The notes: generated from the letters alone by a model not told the origin. DNA of 64,000 bases from Synchiropus splendidus (GCF_027744825.2 NC_071339.1:26583501-26647500); one strand, 5' to 3'; shown: positions 23,641 through 35,379, counted from the stretch's first letter. Made by a program: numbers and translations.

Positions 23641-24423
23641 GGGGTGAGGGCGGGGCGGGAGGGTCGCCGGGGAGCTTAGTGCCGTTAGAAAAACACACAA
23701 ACACTCAGTGGTGCTAAGGTGTGGAAACCTTGAATATATTCTCCCATACTTGAACTTGTGGCTGGAATGTGCCGTTGGAATGGTTTCACTCAGGAGAGCG
23801 GAGGGCAGACCTTTGCTGATAGGGTCACGCTTGTGTATTTGTTAAAAAACTCAAAAGCAAATTCATGTATTTGAATATGAAGATGTTTTGGCATTTACTA
23901 CAGCTAGAACCTAGAACCTGAAGGAGCTCTTTTAATGCTAACGCCACCTGCTGTCTGATTGAGCATCATGCAGCCAATGATGTAGAACTGGGTGGAATAA
24001 ATACGGCGCAATCGTTTTGGGATAAAAAAAAAAATCAGAAAAAAGGGTATGAACTCTCCTGACTGCCTTACTGGCTCTGATTTCAATCGTCTCCTTTTTA
24101 GCTTTAACGTTTAGCGCAGCACTACCCTTGTTTTCTGGCTAACATGATGAAGGCTTAGTGGGGAGGGGTGTTTTATTTTGCCAGGTCGTGTTTGTGTTCC
24201 TACTATTCACTGTAGAGCTTGTCACAAGACGTCAGTCCTTGTTGCTGGCACACAACTGTAGAACTTGCAGAGACTTTTTTTTTGTTTTTTAAAGATCTCT
24301 GAACAGCCCTGGTTTTTTGTGGTTTATATATTTATTTGTTATTTATTAGCTATTTTTTAAATTCATTTATTTGTAAATTTAATTTATTCATTTTGTAATT
24401 TTGTCATTATTATTATTATTCTG
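23641..24423. other. Non-coding sequence, nothing recognised
   Basis: A GC-rich start (GGGCGGGGCGGGAGGG near 23648) grades into AT-rich DNA with T runs. No gene or transposon is recognised before the LINE tail. Confidence 0.4.
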
Positions 24424-24486
24424 ATGTACCAAAGCACTTTCCCAGTTAGTGGGATCCTTACTTTGGCAATAAAGCTGATTCTGATC
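24424..24486 (+). mobile_element. Solitary L2-like LINE 3' tail
   Basis: Only the final 60 or so bases of the family are present: CAAAGCACTTTCCCAGTTAG, then GGGATCC, CTTTGGCAATAAAGC and a TGATTCTGAT tail. These match the 3' ends at 16.1 and 38.9 kb. Extreme 5' truncation of this kind is usual when LINE reverse transcription stops early. Confidence 0.7.
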
Positions 24487-25299
24487 TTTTATTTTCATGA
24501 TCAGAGACTGAATACCGCAAATGGTCTCTCTTTGCCAAGTTCTGCTTCCTGATTGTGTGCTACTTTTGTTAGCTTTTTTCTCCCATGTAACCAAGTCTAG
24601 TTTTTTCTCTGTATTCGTGTGTACATGTTTTGGCTAGCACATGTTTAGCTTCTTGATCTTCCTGTGAGACAATGGACTCCTACTGAATTTTATCTCAGAC
24701 ATTGGACTGTGGTTAACGTCTTTGCATTGATCACACACTGTGCTTGTATTTTCCTCGCTATCGTTCCTTTTCTTTTTTATTTTGGCCTCTGTATTTCAAC
24801 TAACAGTTAGGGTTGTGCTCGTCTGATAAATGGAGGGCCAACCTGCCCCCAGAGGTAGCCATTGAGCGATTTTGTTTCTACCGATGAAGACTTGACATGG
24901 ACAGATGCTTGTGATGGAGAGAGAGAGAAAAAACTCCTTATAAACACGCACACAAGCATTTAACAGCATTTGATGGAGAGCTTGATTAATACCTCTGCTT
25001 TTACACTTGGGTGACTCACACTGGCTGAAGTGTGAGATGGTTATCAGACACGTTTTGCTGCCAGGACAGTTAGTGTGGCTTGTATACATTAATGAGACAA
25101 GGAATGCTGAGAATGTTATAAATCTCTATTTGCTCCGGTGGTGCTGCCGCCGCTTTGCAACGATAAGGTCATCAATTCATATTCAAACATTTTTCTCTCA
25201 ATTATGAAAGCTGTGAAACAGTTGAGACATCGATAATGCACCACCACAGTGAAATGTCTGTGGAACATTTGATACATATTTTCATTAATAACATTCAAC
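24487..25299. other. Non-coding sequence, nothing recognised
   Basis: No supported gene or repeat. Confidence 0.4.
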
Positions 25300-25325
25300 C
25301 GCTTCTTAACAACTGTTAAGAAGCG
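25300..25325. repeat. Perfect 12-bp inverted repeat (hairpin)
   Basis: CGCTTCTTAACA and TGTTAAGAAGCG are exact inverted copies separated by the two bases AC. The palindrome stops abruptly at both ends. Function unknown. Confidence 0.9.
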
Positions 25326-27035
25326 TGTCATTGGTAGACAAGGCAAATGATTTCAAGTAAGAATTGGACTGTGTATTATAGTTGTAATCCTATATTTGAT
25401 TTGTTTTTCACTGACCTTTGTTCTCACATGTGAGTCAGCACATAACAGCAGATGCTGGTGGTGTACCATTGTGTCAGTACTCCCAATATGTGTTTTTAGG
25501 ATCTGTTTTTTAGTCCTTGACTCTATTTTTTTTAGTTTTTAAGTGAGCAAATTGCATGAGTGATAGAGATGGCCCGGTTTAATAATTATTCTGACCTGTT
25601 TATAATCACTTGAATTTGCCATTGTGGTGAGCAGGAAGTTAAAAGGTTACAAACAGGAAATAGACTAGCATCTCTGAGAGGCTCCTCATTGTGCTGTTAA
25701 AACAACTGACAGTCGGGCGATTCCCTCTGGTTGCATTTGCTGTCCATTTGGGGACTCATCTGAATTTGTTGTACGCCACGCATCTGTTGCCGTTCACTGC
25801 TGACTCATCTGAATTTCTTGGTGACTGAGTCAACATGGCAGGTTCAGTACGCAAACAGTGCAAATAGTTGTGAGTCCCATTCCACATGTGCAAAACAGAG
25901 TGGCCCCACTGAAACTAAGACTTGGCTCCTAATATCATGAGAAGGACACAACAGGAAATGATTCCTATTCGACAGGACTGATGACGGGTAGACAGCGTGA
26001 CAAAAGGGACATGAGACTGTCAATAAACAGAAACTGCTTTCGATACAGTACACTATAGTGAAGCTTGTTGTAATGTAATGGCAGTTCACCAGTGCCAGAT
26101 TTTAATGTCTTCTCAGCTGCATCGCATCTTTCACGTCCGTGTTCTTCATCCTGTTTTCGGGTGAAAAATCAGGATGCTTCTTCACAAACATGGAAAGTGA
26201 CGACTTCCAGCATCTCTGCATTTCACGGTGACACTTCATCGCTCATTCAGCTCCATGTGACGCTCCGCTGTGGTTGCTGTTGTAATTATGATGAGTTTTC
26301 TTCACGCAGAGCTTCCATTTGTTTGTCAGTAAAACACTGTGGTGGCATTTCCACTGAGCCGTTTCATCCAGGGCCTCCTACTCTGTTTGTCTTTTGTTTC
26401 ACTTTCATTCAAGCTGGTAAAAAAAATTGAGGTTATGCAAATAACCCTTTTTCCTAATGTTGTGGTGGAATAATTGAAAAACATGATTTGGTGCGACTCA
26501 TTTGAAAAAAGACAAATCAGTGGAGGGAATTATAGAAGGGCTTTTCCTTCCTTTCTTCCGAGGGACGATCTGCGGTTTCACCGAGATGATAAAGGCAGTG
26601 TGAGAGTTCAGCTCTCTGATGTACCGGAGGTGGAAAAACTGATTTAATTGGAAAGTTTAACAAGATTTACGCTGAACAAGCAATTTTAAATCTGCTTCTT
26701 CCTAATTCTTTTCCCGCCGAGTAAATTACCTCGCATGCTTGGCAGGAAACTCAGCAGAGGAGGAGGTGGTGAAGGGGTATGGCACTCCCCTCCCCCGTGT
26801 CTGTCCCCTCACTCTATCCATCACCTGTCTGTACTGAACAGATGTGACCAATACAGACAAGACGGCGGTGATTTTCGGCCAAGCTTATCATTTTGGAAGT
26901 CAAAACATCAACCAGCTACATGTCATAGCCACTAAAGGGTAATGCTGAAGAGAGTCACGGTCACAGACTTTTTTCTGACTGGTCAGCTTGAAATTAGAAC
27001 CTGTTTTTTGTATTTTATTTTATTTTCTATTTTGT
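25326..27035. other. Non-coding sequence, nothing certain
   Basis: No supported gene. The frame at 26092-26430 (112 codons) has no domain. The stretch around 26520-26720 has ATTTAATTGG and TTTTAAATCTGC words that could be regulatory. Confidence 0.35.
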
Positions 27036-27240
27036 GGGGACCACTTTCTGCCAGAATGCCTCTCAACCTCAACCTTACCATCCTCAACAAAACTTAAACC
27101 CAAAAATAATGACCCAGATATATTGATGTTTTAATCTCAAATTGAGGCTTAAAGTTGTAGGGACCAGCAAAAGGTTCCCACAAAACAGAATATCCTCACA
27201 CGTAGATGCGTTTCCAAGAATTGGTCCCCACAAATATAGC
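27036..27240 (-). repeat. Dispersed GGGGACC-type repeat, copy 2a
   Basis: Inverted relative to the 62 kb copies. It contains CAACCTTACCATCCTCAAC, AATAATGACCCAGATATATTG, CAAATTGAGGCTTAAAG, GGGACCAGCAAAAGGTTCCC and TTGGTCCCCACAAATATAG. It stands immediately before a second unit in the same orientation, so the two form a tandem dimer. Confidence 0.65.
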
Positions 27241-27287
27241 AATACAAGGTACACAAACATACCCACACAGGCTTGTTGCACCATTTT

Positions 27288-27530
27288 GGTGGGGACCTCT
27301 CATGGCCATCACCATTTCCCCAGCCTCTCACCTGAAACCTAACCATCCAAAACACATGGCTAACCTTCATCAGCACTCTGAACTCATTCTTAACTTCAAC
27401 CTACTTGTAGTGACCCTGTTGTTTTGAAGACCTGAACCTCAAATTGACGCTTAACCTTGTGGGGTCTCCGGCAAGGGGTCCCATGAAGGCACATGGCCCC
27501 TAAAAATTGGTCCTTACTAGGATAGATAAG
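27288..27530 (-). repeat. Dispersed GGGGACC-type repeat, copy 2b
   Basis: Second unit of the tandem dimer: GGTGGGGACCTCTCATGGCC, CCTAACCATCCAAAACACAT, CTCAAATTGACGCTTAACC and TTGTGGGGTCTCC, ending beside a (CA)n tract. The plus-oriented copy at 61.8 kb also begins beside (GT)n, so the microsatellite edge appears to belong to the repeat. Confidence 0.65.
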
Positions 27531-27539
27531 GTTCAACTC

Positions 27540-27705
27540 GCACGCACGCACGCGCACACACACACATGCACACATGTGACAGTTGATGTGATAAAATGCT
27601 GAAGTGTGTGTGTGATAGAGTAGGGATTAGTATTAGAGGATTATCCCACTGAAGGAGCCTGTGCACACACCCACGCACACACACGTACACGCACACACTC
27701 TCACT
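27540..27705 (+). repeat. (CA)n / (CACG)n microsatellite tracts
   Basis: Two CA-rich blocks, at 27540-27575 (GCACGCACGCACGCGCACAC) and 27660-27700 (CACGCACACACACGTACAC), are separated by unique sequence. Confidence 0.85.
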
Positions 27706-27958
27706 TAGTTAAGTCTGAGTGTATTTATTGCCCAATCCTTGCATCAGCAAATAATGTTGAGTGAATCATCATATAATATTTAAAAAACAGTGAGAGCTGC
27801 TGTGATGTTTGGTTGATAGAAAAGATTTAGATGAGTCAGAGCTGAAGAGGCTGTTGTTCAGATGTGAGTTTCTAGACAGTGTTTGGGTGGTTTGGACATG
27901 AGGAGAGGACAGAAAAGGGCAGTTGGGAAGCCTCATATGACGTATGATATGTATTTAG

Positions 27959-28366
27959 TAGGGGTGGGATTCGATTTTAAAAAATCCTCTAATTAATTAG
28001 AAAATTTGTGACGTTACTTGGACTTATGGGGGGTGAGTTTCATTTTAAGAAACTGCCTGATGGAAGCCTTGATAAGAACGTGGTTTTGTGCAAGTTGTGC
28101 AAAAAGGAATTTTCATACCACCGAAGCACATCAAGCCTACAATACCACCTGAATGCATTCTCAGCGGATTCCTCCATGTTTGTTGTTGTTGTTATCATCC
28201 TAGCTGCGACATGTCTTGTGCATCGGTGTGATCAGTGGACCAGGAGCTGGTGCACTTACAAAGGTTCTGTGTTGTCTGGAGAGCAAAATTAAATTAAATT
28301 AAAATAAATTACACATTTTTGTTGTAATTAATTAATCATAATTAACTCATTAAAGTCCCACCTCTG
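27959..28366 (+). mobile_element. hAT-derived element carrying a BED finger
   Basis: The left terminus is TAGGGGTGGGATTC and the right terminus, read on the minus strand, is CAGAGGTGGGACTT. Just inside both ends is AATTAATTA-rich sequence. Outside bases are GTATTTAG on the left and GTATAAGT on the right, which match at only the first four positions; an 8-bp duplication that has since mutated is possible. At 408 bp it is far too short for a full transposase, so it is an internally deleted derivative that would depend on enzyme made elsewhere. It retains a fragment of transposase N-terminal coding sequence. Confidence 0.65.
28005..28200 (+). pseudogene. Truncated BED-type zinc-finger domain of hAT transposase
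   Basis: The open frame encodes a segment with KLPDGSLDKNVVLCKLCKKE followed by FSYHRSTSSLQYHLNAF. A CxxC pair, an aromatic spacer and a YHLNA motif are characteristic of the BED zinc finger that lets hAT transposases bind their own ends. The final zinc-binding histidine, which usually follows as KH in this context, is replaced by FS. The frame then runs into unrelated residues and stops at 28292. No DDE catalytic domain is present. This cannot transpose, although a BED fragment could in principle still bind DNA if expressed. Confidence 0.65.
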
Positions 28367-28374
28367 GTATAAGT

Positions 28375-30319
28375 AGTAGAGTATCTTATATTTTAGTTTT
28401 TGATGCTGTAAATGCAAGTTTCATGTCAAGTTCACATCTTCATTTCAAGGGTTACTGTTCTGAAGACTCGTGACGCACGCACACACATGCTTGCACATCA
28501 CCTCAGGGGAGAGTGGATTGTGGCGAATTCAAAGTGGAACAACTGCAAGAAAATAGGTGCTTTTGTAATGCACTTGAAAAGTGGAGGGCACTTGGAATTT
28601 ATCGGCAGCATCACAGTCATAACATGCCTGGTGAGCGGCTGTGAACACGTGGCGCTGTCCATGGTGATGATTTGACTTGTGTTGACTGTGTCAGGAGACA
28701 CAGTTCAAAGTGTCAGCTGTTCTTGATGACCACATTGACTTTGACTTTATTTGATGGTTTTGGAGGGTGTTGTTGTCGTTTGACTCCAGAACTGTGGTTG
28801 TTTTGCTGATGATCTTGGAGGTGATGGAGGTGAAAAGAGGTGAAAGAAAAACAATTGGAGATGGAGATACTAGGAGGAATGGAAGATGAGCGTACGGTTC
28901 ACGAGGTTAGTGGAGACATGAAGAGGCGTGATTTAGGTCAATATAGATGTGTTTAACTGTTGATGAGAAATGCTAAAACTTCACTCCTAGACTTCCTTTA
29001 TTATATACATGTTCTTTTAATTGAATTGTCAAATTTCAGTGGTAACTTGAGTGAACACATCTGAGGGAAAGTACGTCACACGCGATGGAGTGTTTACTGG
29101 TCCTGCCTTGCTGTCATAACAGCTTATATAAAGTCTTGGCACCCTCCATGGTTAACAGGTTTAGTCACTTCTTGATCCTTCTCTGGCTTAACACCTGACA
29201 CTGACATGCTGTGCAGCGGTCTAAATGAAGGCTTTGGGTGGAGACTAAAAGGGATTCACCTCCCATGACACACAAATACAGGAACGGATAGGTGTCCGCT
29301 GACCGCTCCACAGTCCTGTTTGATTTAATCCAAATCTGCTTGTTTTCCGTTTTCAAAGCGGGTACAGCAACCCATCGTGTCTGGAGGAGCCAACGGGAGC
29401 ATGTGTTCTGTTAAGAGGCTTCTAGGAATAATCCTGAACTGTCGCCAGCTTGTAACGTACTCAGATACTGTGCTAAAACAGGGATGGCGGCCGAGAGCGT
29501 GAGCCGCTGGAAAGCTCACAAGTGCATCCTTGCTTCTGGGCCTTACCTTCAATCTGTAATTTCATCCACTCATGCGCTTTTTTTTTCACTCCTGGAAAGT
29601 GGTTAGCGCAGCCAAACCTTCAGGAAAAGTTCTTCAGAAAACTAAAGCAGAACAAAACAAAAATTTGCATCATTTAGTTTTTAAATGAGTTGAGGGATGT
29701 TCTTCATCGTCTCCTTACAAAATACTGCGTCTCCTTACAAAATACTGCTGGCAGGTACAGAAAGCTCTCCAGCATTGGGAGAGGAATTAGACTTGTTTTT
29801 TCACTTCTCACTGTCTGCCACAATCTCTGCTGGCAGCGTCACAAGATGCTCCATTAACAGGCTTTATCAGATTCTAGTCTTATTTAAGGACTTAAGAGAC
29901 AGAAGTCAGAGTTTGCAGTGAGCCTGGCGACGGCAATGCCTTGATGAAAGTATCTGACCACATCTTGATCTGGACAGAAAGAGAAGGCGATTTTGCTGAT
30001 CTGGCCTCACTTTCTAGTCACTCCCTGTAAAGTCCTCTGTTTCCTCATCTCTTAACATACATCATAGCAGCTCTCAGCAAGCCCTATACAGCTCCTCTGC
30101 TACATCCTGTCTTCATCCAGTGGAGTGAAAATCAGCACTTCAGTCTGGCTGTAAAGTTGGACTAGACCTCCCTGCTCCACTCTGGATGAACTGTTGACAG
30201 TGAAGTGAACAATACTGGAAATTTCACTGAGCCACCCAACCAACTCTAATCTAGATTGCATTAAAACCTTGGCTCTCCGGAGCAATACGCTCCGTCTACT
30301 CTTGAGGGAATACAAATTT
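28375..30319. other. Non-coding sequence, one small tandem duplication
   Basis: No supported gene. A perfect 20-bp tandem duplication lies at 29709-29748 (listed separately). Other short frames are not convincing. Confidence 0.4.
29709..29748 (+). repeat. Perfect 20-bp tandem duplication
   Basis: The unit GTCTCCTTACAAAATACTGC occurs twice back to back with no mismatch. It looks like a recent replication-slippage event. Confidence 0.95.
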
Positions 30320-30720
30320 CATGCTTAGTGAATTTAAGTATCCTTGGCTATTAAATTCTAATTAGCGTGCTGATACCCATAATCCTTCAGTCTAACAGCT
30401 TTTGCTGACATTAAGTCACCGGACAAAAGGATGGTCTTGGCATGCCGGGGCACTACGCTGACTAAACCTTAATTGACTGAAGGCTGCGGCACGAGTTTCA
30501 CTGTGACGTATCAAGTATCAAATGTCTATCTGCTTTGATGCTTATCTTAATTAGGTGCACTCGTTTGTTTGAAAGGAATGAAGACGAGCTAATAAAGCCC
30601 TTATTATGCAATTTAGGACACAATTAGCCTCCACATGTTGTAGCATTTTGAGCTTTAAATGAAGTTTAACATGAAAAATGAGCGATGTGATCTGTCAAGT
30701 GTTGCATTACTTCTAGACAT
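30320..30720. promoter_or_regulatory. Candidate conserved non-coding element cluster
   Basis: The block has repeated homeodomain-like cores: TTCTAATTAGCGTGC, CTTAATTGACTG, CTTAATTAGGTGCAC, ACACAATTAGCC. It also has GCTGACATTAAGTCACCGG and AAATGAGCGATGTGATCTG, with balanced composition between very AT-rich neighbours. It encodes no protein I recognise. The pattern resembles deeply conserved vertebrate enhancers. This is inference from motif density, not from conservation data. Confidence 0.3.
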
Positions 30721-30739
30721 GAGGCATCACTGAAGCATA

Positions 30740-31400
30740 TTTACATGAACATAACATTGTTAATGTAAAAAATGTGTTATAAGTATTAAGATTTGTTTAT
30801 GCAGACTATTTACTATTTTGTTCAAGTTAATTTCATTTTGTTTCTTTTAGTTGAATGAAATGTCATTGCAGGACATCTTTTCATTTCAATTCCATTCAAA
30901 TCCAATTTTGTGTGTTTTTTTCTTAATTCGGATTTTTAAAATCAAATTGAATGGGTTTAAATTTTTAACAATAAATTACAACTAAACTTTAATGTTTTGA
31001 AATAATTCATTATTATTCAATTCATTGTACATAATATTTCATTCAAAGTGAATTTGATAAATGTAATACATATTTCTAGATAAATTTACATACTAAATTT
31101 ACTTACTTACTTAAATACTACAAAATACTTATTAATTACTTATTTATTTAGTGTAATTTATAAAAAATAAAACATTATTTTTACAATGTTAATTGAAAAA
31201 TGTTATTGTTATTATTTTATTACCATTGCACAGTCAGGTTTGTCGTTTTCATTTACTATTTGAATTTATCTAATATGTTTATATATTATGGATATGTATT
31301 TTCTCAATCATTGAGTCCTATTTATTGATGTATATGTGTATGTATTTATTTATGATTAATTTACTAATCTCAACATATACATAGATTAATGCTGGATAGG
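30740..31400. other. Very AT-rich non-coding block
   Basis: Dominated by TTATTTAT, AATTTA and ACTTACTTACTTA words; no gene or transposon end is visible. It could be an old, unrecognisable element or matrix-attachment-type DNA. Confidence 0.5.
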
Positions 31401-33840
31401 TGTCAGTGGTCATTTCCAAATACAAATGGTCGTGTGGCCATGTTCATGTAAATCCACGGTTGAAATGAAGGGCATAATTGTAGTGGCATATTTTTGTCCA
31501 GAGGTGGCAGTAATGCAACAAACACGAACATTACAACAAAAAAAAGTTCACTGGAAGAGCAAACCGAAACACACAAGCTTGAATGTGAATAACATCACCG
31601 TTTTCTGCAAAAAAGGTTGAGATTTATCTTGCCAACTCAACTTACAACTTACAAACACAATGCCTCTAGAGTTTACGGCAGCGTATTAGGTGAGCCAAAT
31701 CCTGAGATGACCATTACAAACTCAAATTGAATCAGCAGTAAAGATTGATGATGCATGAATTACTCAAGCAATTTGGTAAAATAATTTGAGTACACATATG
31801 CTGGTGGTCAGCGAGACAGGTCTGCTGTCCACTCAGAAGATTAACCTCCTGTGACTTTTGGAGGCTCGCCAAGCTAATGACCAGAACGACGGCGGTTCTG
31901 AACCGGCTTTGCTTTCTACTCGCCACTGATCTCACGGTGTTTAGAGTTCAACCAGAGAGGAGGTCAGTCATGGAAGGGGAGGAAAAACAAAATGTTCTTT
32001 ACCAATCACTGCCGTCATAACATGTGTGTATGAATACTCTTTCCTTGACACTCGAACACATTGAGTGGTGTGTTGTCTTTTTTTTTTTCATCTTCTTCAC
32101 TGCTAGTTCACGTTAGAGTTATTGCTGTCCACCCCAGCTTCCTGGGGTGACTGGCTGGGCACAGGTCACCTCTACATCACACTAAAGCTGCAAATCTAGT
32201 AATGCACTGCAACAGTTGTAGTCCTTACAACAGTTAACCTTACAAGATATAAACGTGTCGATAATGTCTGACTGCAGTGACGCCTTCCCACCAGCTGATG
32301 GCGCAGTGATTGATAATAACCCATGTTCATCGCTGCACAGAAAACCGAAGTCAAGGCTGACACTAAGCTGCAGTCCTAAATGGATTGACACCTACGGATG
32401 TGTCATTAACACTCCAAATCTGTCGTCCACCTGAACAAGTACGATAAAGACAATGACTCTTGCCTCAGTCGTCTTGGTTGTGTTCACATTCTTGTCCTGC
32501 AGTTGTGATCACAGTCTGTTGATTGGTTGTTTCAATAGCGACAAAGTTTGTTTCTGTCTGGCGCCTTAGCTGCAGGCTACTTAAAGGGATTGACCTCTGC
32601 AGCGAAGTCAGACTGGACAGTGGAGCGCGTCAGCACGGCTCGACCAAAGAGCCTCAGAGAGAGTTACTGACCACAACATCTTAGTCACACTGAAGCATTA
32701 CGGTCCACGATAGGCGCCAATCAGTGCAAGTGTTGCGTCAAACAACCGTACGAAAAATATCCCTGAAACTATTACCAAGTGTCATGGTAGCTCAGGTGAA
32801 CAGACCCAAGTGCTAAAATTGTAGCTGGGTCACAGACGACTCGATCGAGGTTACAGTCAACAAAGTTGAATACACAACAGACAAGAGAATAACAAGACAC
32901 AGACAGGAAACAACAGACAGCCGAAACACAACGCCGAGGTCCTGAAGGTGATGGATCCTTTAGGTTTCTCTGTAGCAGGTTCTTCCTGACACTCTAAAAC
33001 ATCTCTGTTGCTGAGCTCTTTGCTCCCAAAGTGGGTTTTAAACCTTTAATGTGACTGCTGCTTGGGACTCTACCACCTCAGATGGTCAAGATTAGTGATA
33101 CTAGCGTACGAACGGAGCTGGTTCGGATATGCACTGGGATGTTTTTAGGATAACTGCTGCGAGGGATGAGATTGGAAAAGTGGATTAGATATGAAAAAAA
33201 AAGTCTGGTCAGTATAAAACCGATTTGCCTAATGGTGGTCAGAAGATTGAGTCATGCATGAAATGATTCAGACTGTGATACTGCACTTTAGAGGTGAATC
33301 CACTAGTGGCTGTCACAACACAAAATATTCGGTCACGTGTGCTGAGAGTTACAAATCGATCTCCACTTGTTTGTTAATTTGTGTCATACAAATTGATTTT
33401 TTTCAGTGGAGAAGCATGGCTGAAGTTGACAAGAGAGAGTCTTTTCTGTGAGGAGTTTGTCTGCTCTTCCTGAGCTTATGTTTTCCTCTGCACACAACCC
33501 TTTTCTCCCATTTATTGTAGCAGATACAATGCCGTAAAAAAGTAAATTTTCTCATCTTTTTTTTCCTAAATGAAATGGTTCTGAATCAAATCTCCTCGAA
33601 AATGACTGACTTTCTTTCCTTCAAAAATGTTTGATTATAACCGTCCCGCACACTCAAGAGACCAGCGTCACCCAGTCCCGTAGCATCCTCCAAACTCTTC
33701 TGGGGTCGCTGTGTCCCAGCAGTCATCCATAACCCGAATTCAAAGACCAGATGATAACGAGCCTTAACCAAGGATATAAATGAAGCCAAGAGTGATGAAT
33801 CTCCTGGATCATCAGTCTGCAGCATCATTTATAAGCCCAG
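31401..33840. other. Non-coding sequence, nothing recognised
   Basis: No supported exon, transposon or RNA gene in about 2.4 kb. Frames up to 69 codons are unremarkable. Confidence 0.4.
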
Positions 33841-33844
33841 TGCT

Positions 33845-34060
33845 CTTTTAGCGAGTGAAATTTAAATTCCATGCCGGTTCATGAGTTCAACGGTGCCACT
33901 ATTTTTCTGGCTGAATTTATTACATTGTCCTCCCTCTAATTATCATGCAGTAGAAGAGTGTGATTATTTGTCTATCATGTAAATGAAGTTGCATGATAAC
34001 AAAGGTTGTCCTGAGATGCACAGAGAGTTTAATCACCAGCACCAAGCTCAGGGAAAAAAA
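33845..34060. promoter_or_regulatory. Candidate conserved non-coding element
   Basis: Contains TCTAATTATCATGCAG, GTGATTATTTGTC, ATGTAAATGAAGTTGCAT and TGATAACAAAGG. These resemble homeodomain, octamer and SOX/TCF site words in a compact block. Judgement is by motif style only. Confidence 0.25.
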
Positions 34061-34167
34061 GATTAGGTGTATAAACCAGTATCAATGTGAGGTAAGAGAA
34101 CCGCGCTTCATGGATTCATTAAGGAACATAGCTGTTTTTATCGACCGACGGTGAAATTAGCCTAGAG

Positions 34168-34418
34168 CAGTCCTTCTCCCCTGCGGGGGGCCATGTGGCC
34201 CTTCAGAACTTACTTTTTTTTACTGTATAGAATAAAGTGTAATAGCCACTCATTATTATATATATATTTTATTCCAGGCAAATAGATGCACTTTAAGTCT
34301 TTTCTGTTACAGAGAAAAACAATGTTAATAAAGTTATCCTTTAATGTAAGTTGCTCTATATTACTTTCTTTTTTTCTTTTCTTGAATGAAATGACATGAA
34401 AATAATTTAGAGGCACTG
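34168..34418 (-). mobile_element. hAT MITE with 8-bp target duplication
   Basis: Read on the minus strand, it starts CAGTGCCTCTAAATTATTTT and ends near GGGGAGAAGGACTG. It is flanked by GCCTAGAG (34160-34167) and GCTTAGAG (34419-34426), a duplication with 7 of 8 positions matching. The interior (AAGTAATATAGAGCAACTTA, TTATTAACATTGTTTTT) is closely similar to the element at 61992-62368 on the + strand, so the two are copies of one family. There is no coding capacity at 251 bp. The CAG-start ends and 8-bp duplication place it with hAT (Charlie-like) non-autonomous elements. Confidence 0.8.
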
Positions 34419-34429
34419 GCTTAGAGTGT

Positions 34430-35370
34430 GCCATCACCACTTCCTATATGAAAAGCCTATATTGCTATCTGTGTGTCTGTCTGTCCCTCTGGATGATGGA
34501 TTTTCGTCTCTTTCTATGAAGCAAATGCTTGTTTGCTTTGACTGCTGTTTACAGATGCTTGGATAACTCACTGTAAGACATCTTTCCGCGTCAACGAGAC
34601 ATCCCACGTTTAATCTTGTGAGATGTGGTTGCACGAAATTTCACAAGGCAGCAGTGGTGACCCACATCCTGCAGGCTAAAGAATAAGACTTTGGTTCATA
34701 TTTATTTAAAACAAGAAACGCCCAATAAATGAGCTGTTACCAAGACTCAGTTATTGTTTGTTTTTAGGACTTGTTTTTGCGACATTGGAATCTTCAGTCA
34801 CGCTGTCATGGCAGACAAATTCAAACTTTGTTTGTAAATAACTGCTTAAAAGAAAAAAAAAAGGTTCTTTTAAATTTTTATTCTTGCGTAGTTGAAATAT
34901 ACTCCAATTTTTGATTGAAAAAAAAAAAACTGTTGTGAAAGACTTGCTGTTTGCAGCCACCATGTTAGTAAATTATAATATAAATTCTATTAGAATTAAT
35001 TTAATCATAAGATGAACAGGCTCAACATTGGAACATGTTTTTGTAATCTAATCCAGCTGTCTCAGACAGGACAAGTGTCCTCCGCCTGTCACCATGTGTC
35101 CTTCTTGTAACAGATCAATGTTGGTTTCAGAGGCCTCCTTATGCAGCACGCCACTCTGAAGACGATCGTGACTGAGGAGTTGCAGTGCGACTGAGACTGC
35201 CCTCATGAGGAGGTACCCAAAGCCCCTTAAGAAGAATAGTTTTGACTTTCATGTAAAATGATCCAGTTGTTGAAAAGTTGAATAACAAATGTTGAATATG
35301 TTTCCTGCCAAAAACATCCGGAAATGAGAACATGAGTCCCTGTGAGACTCTCCAACAGACAACTGAAGTG
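34430..35370. other. Non-coding sequence, nothing recognised
   Basis: No supported gene or repeat apart from short A runs near 34851 and 34918. Confidence 0.4.
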
Positions 35371-35379
35371 AGAGGTAAG

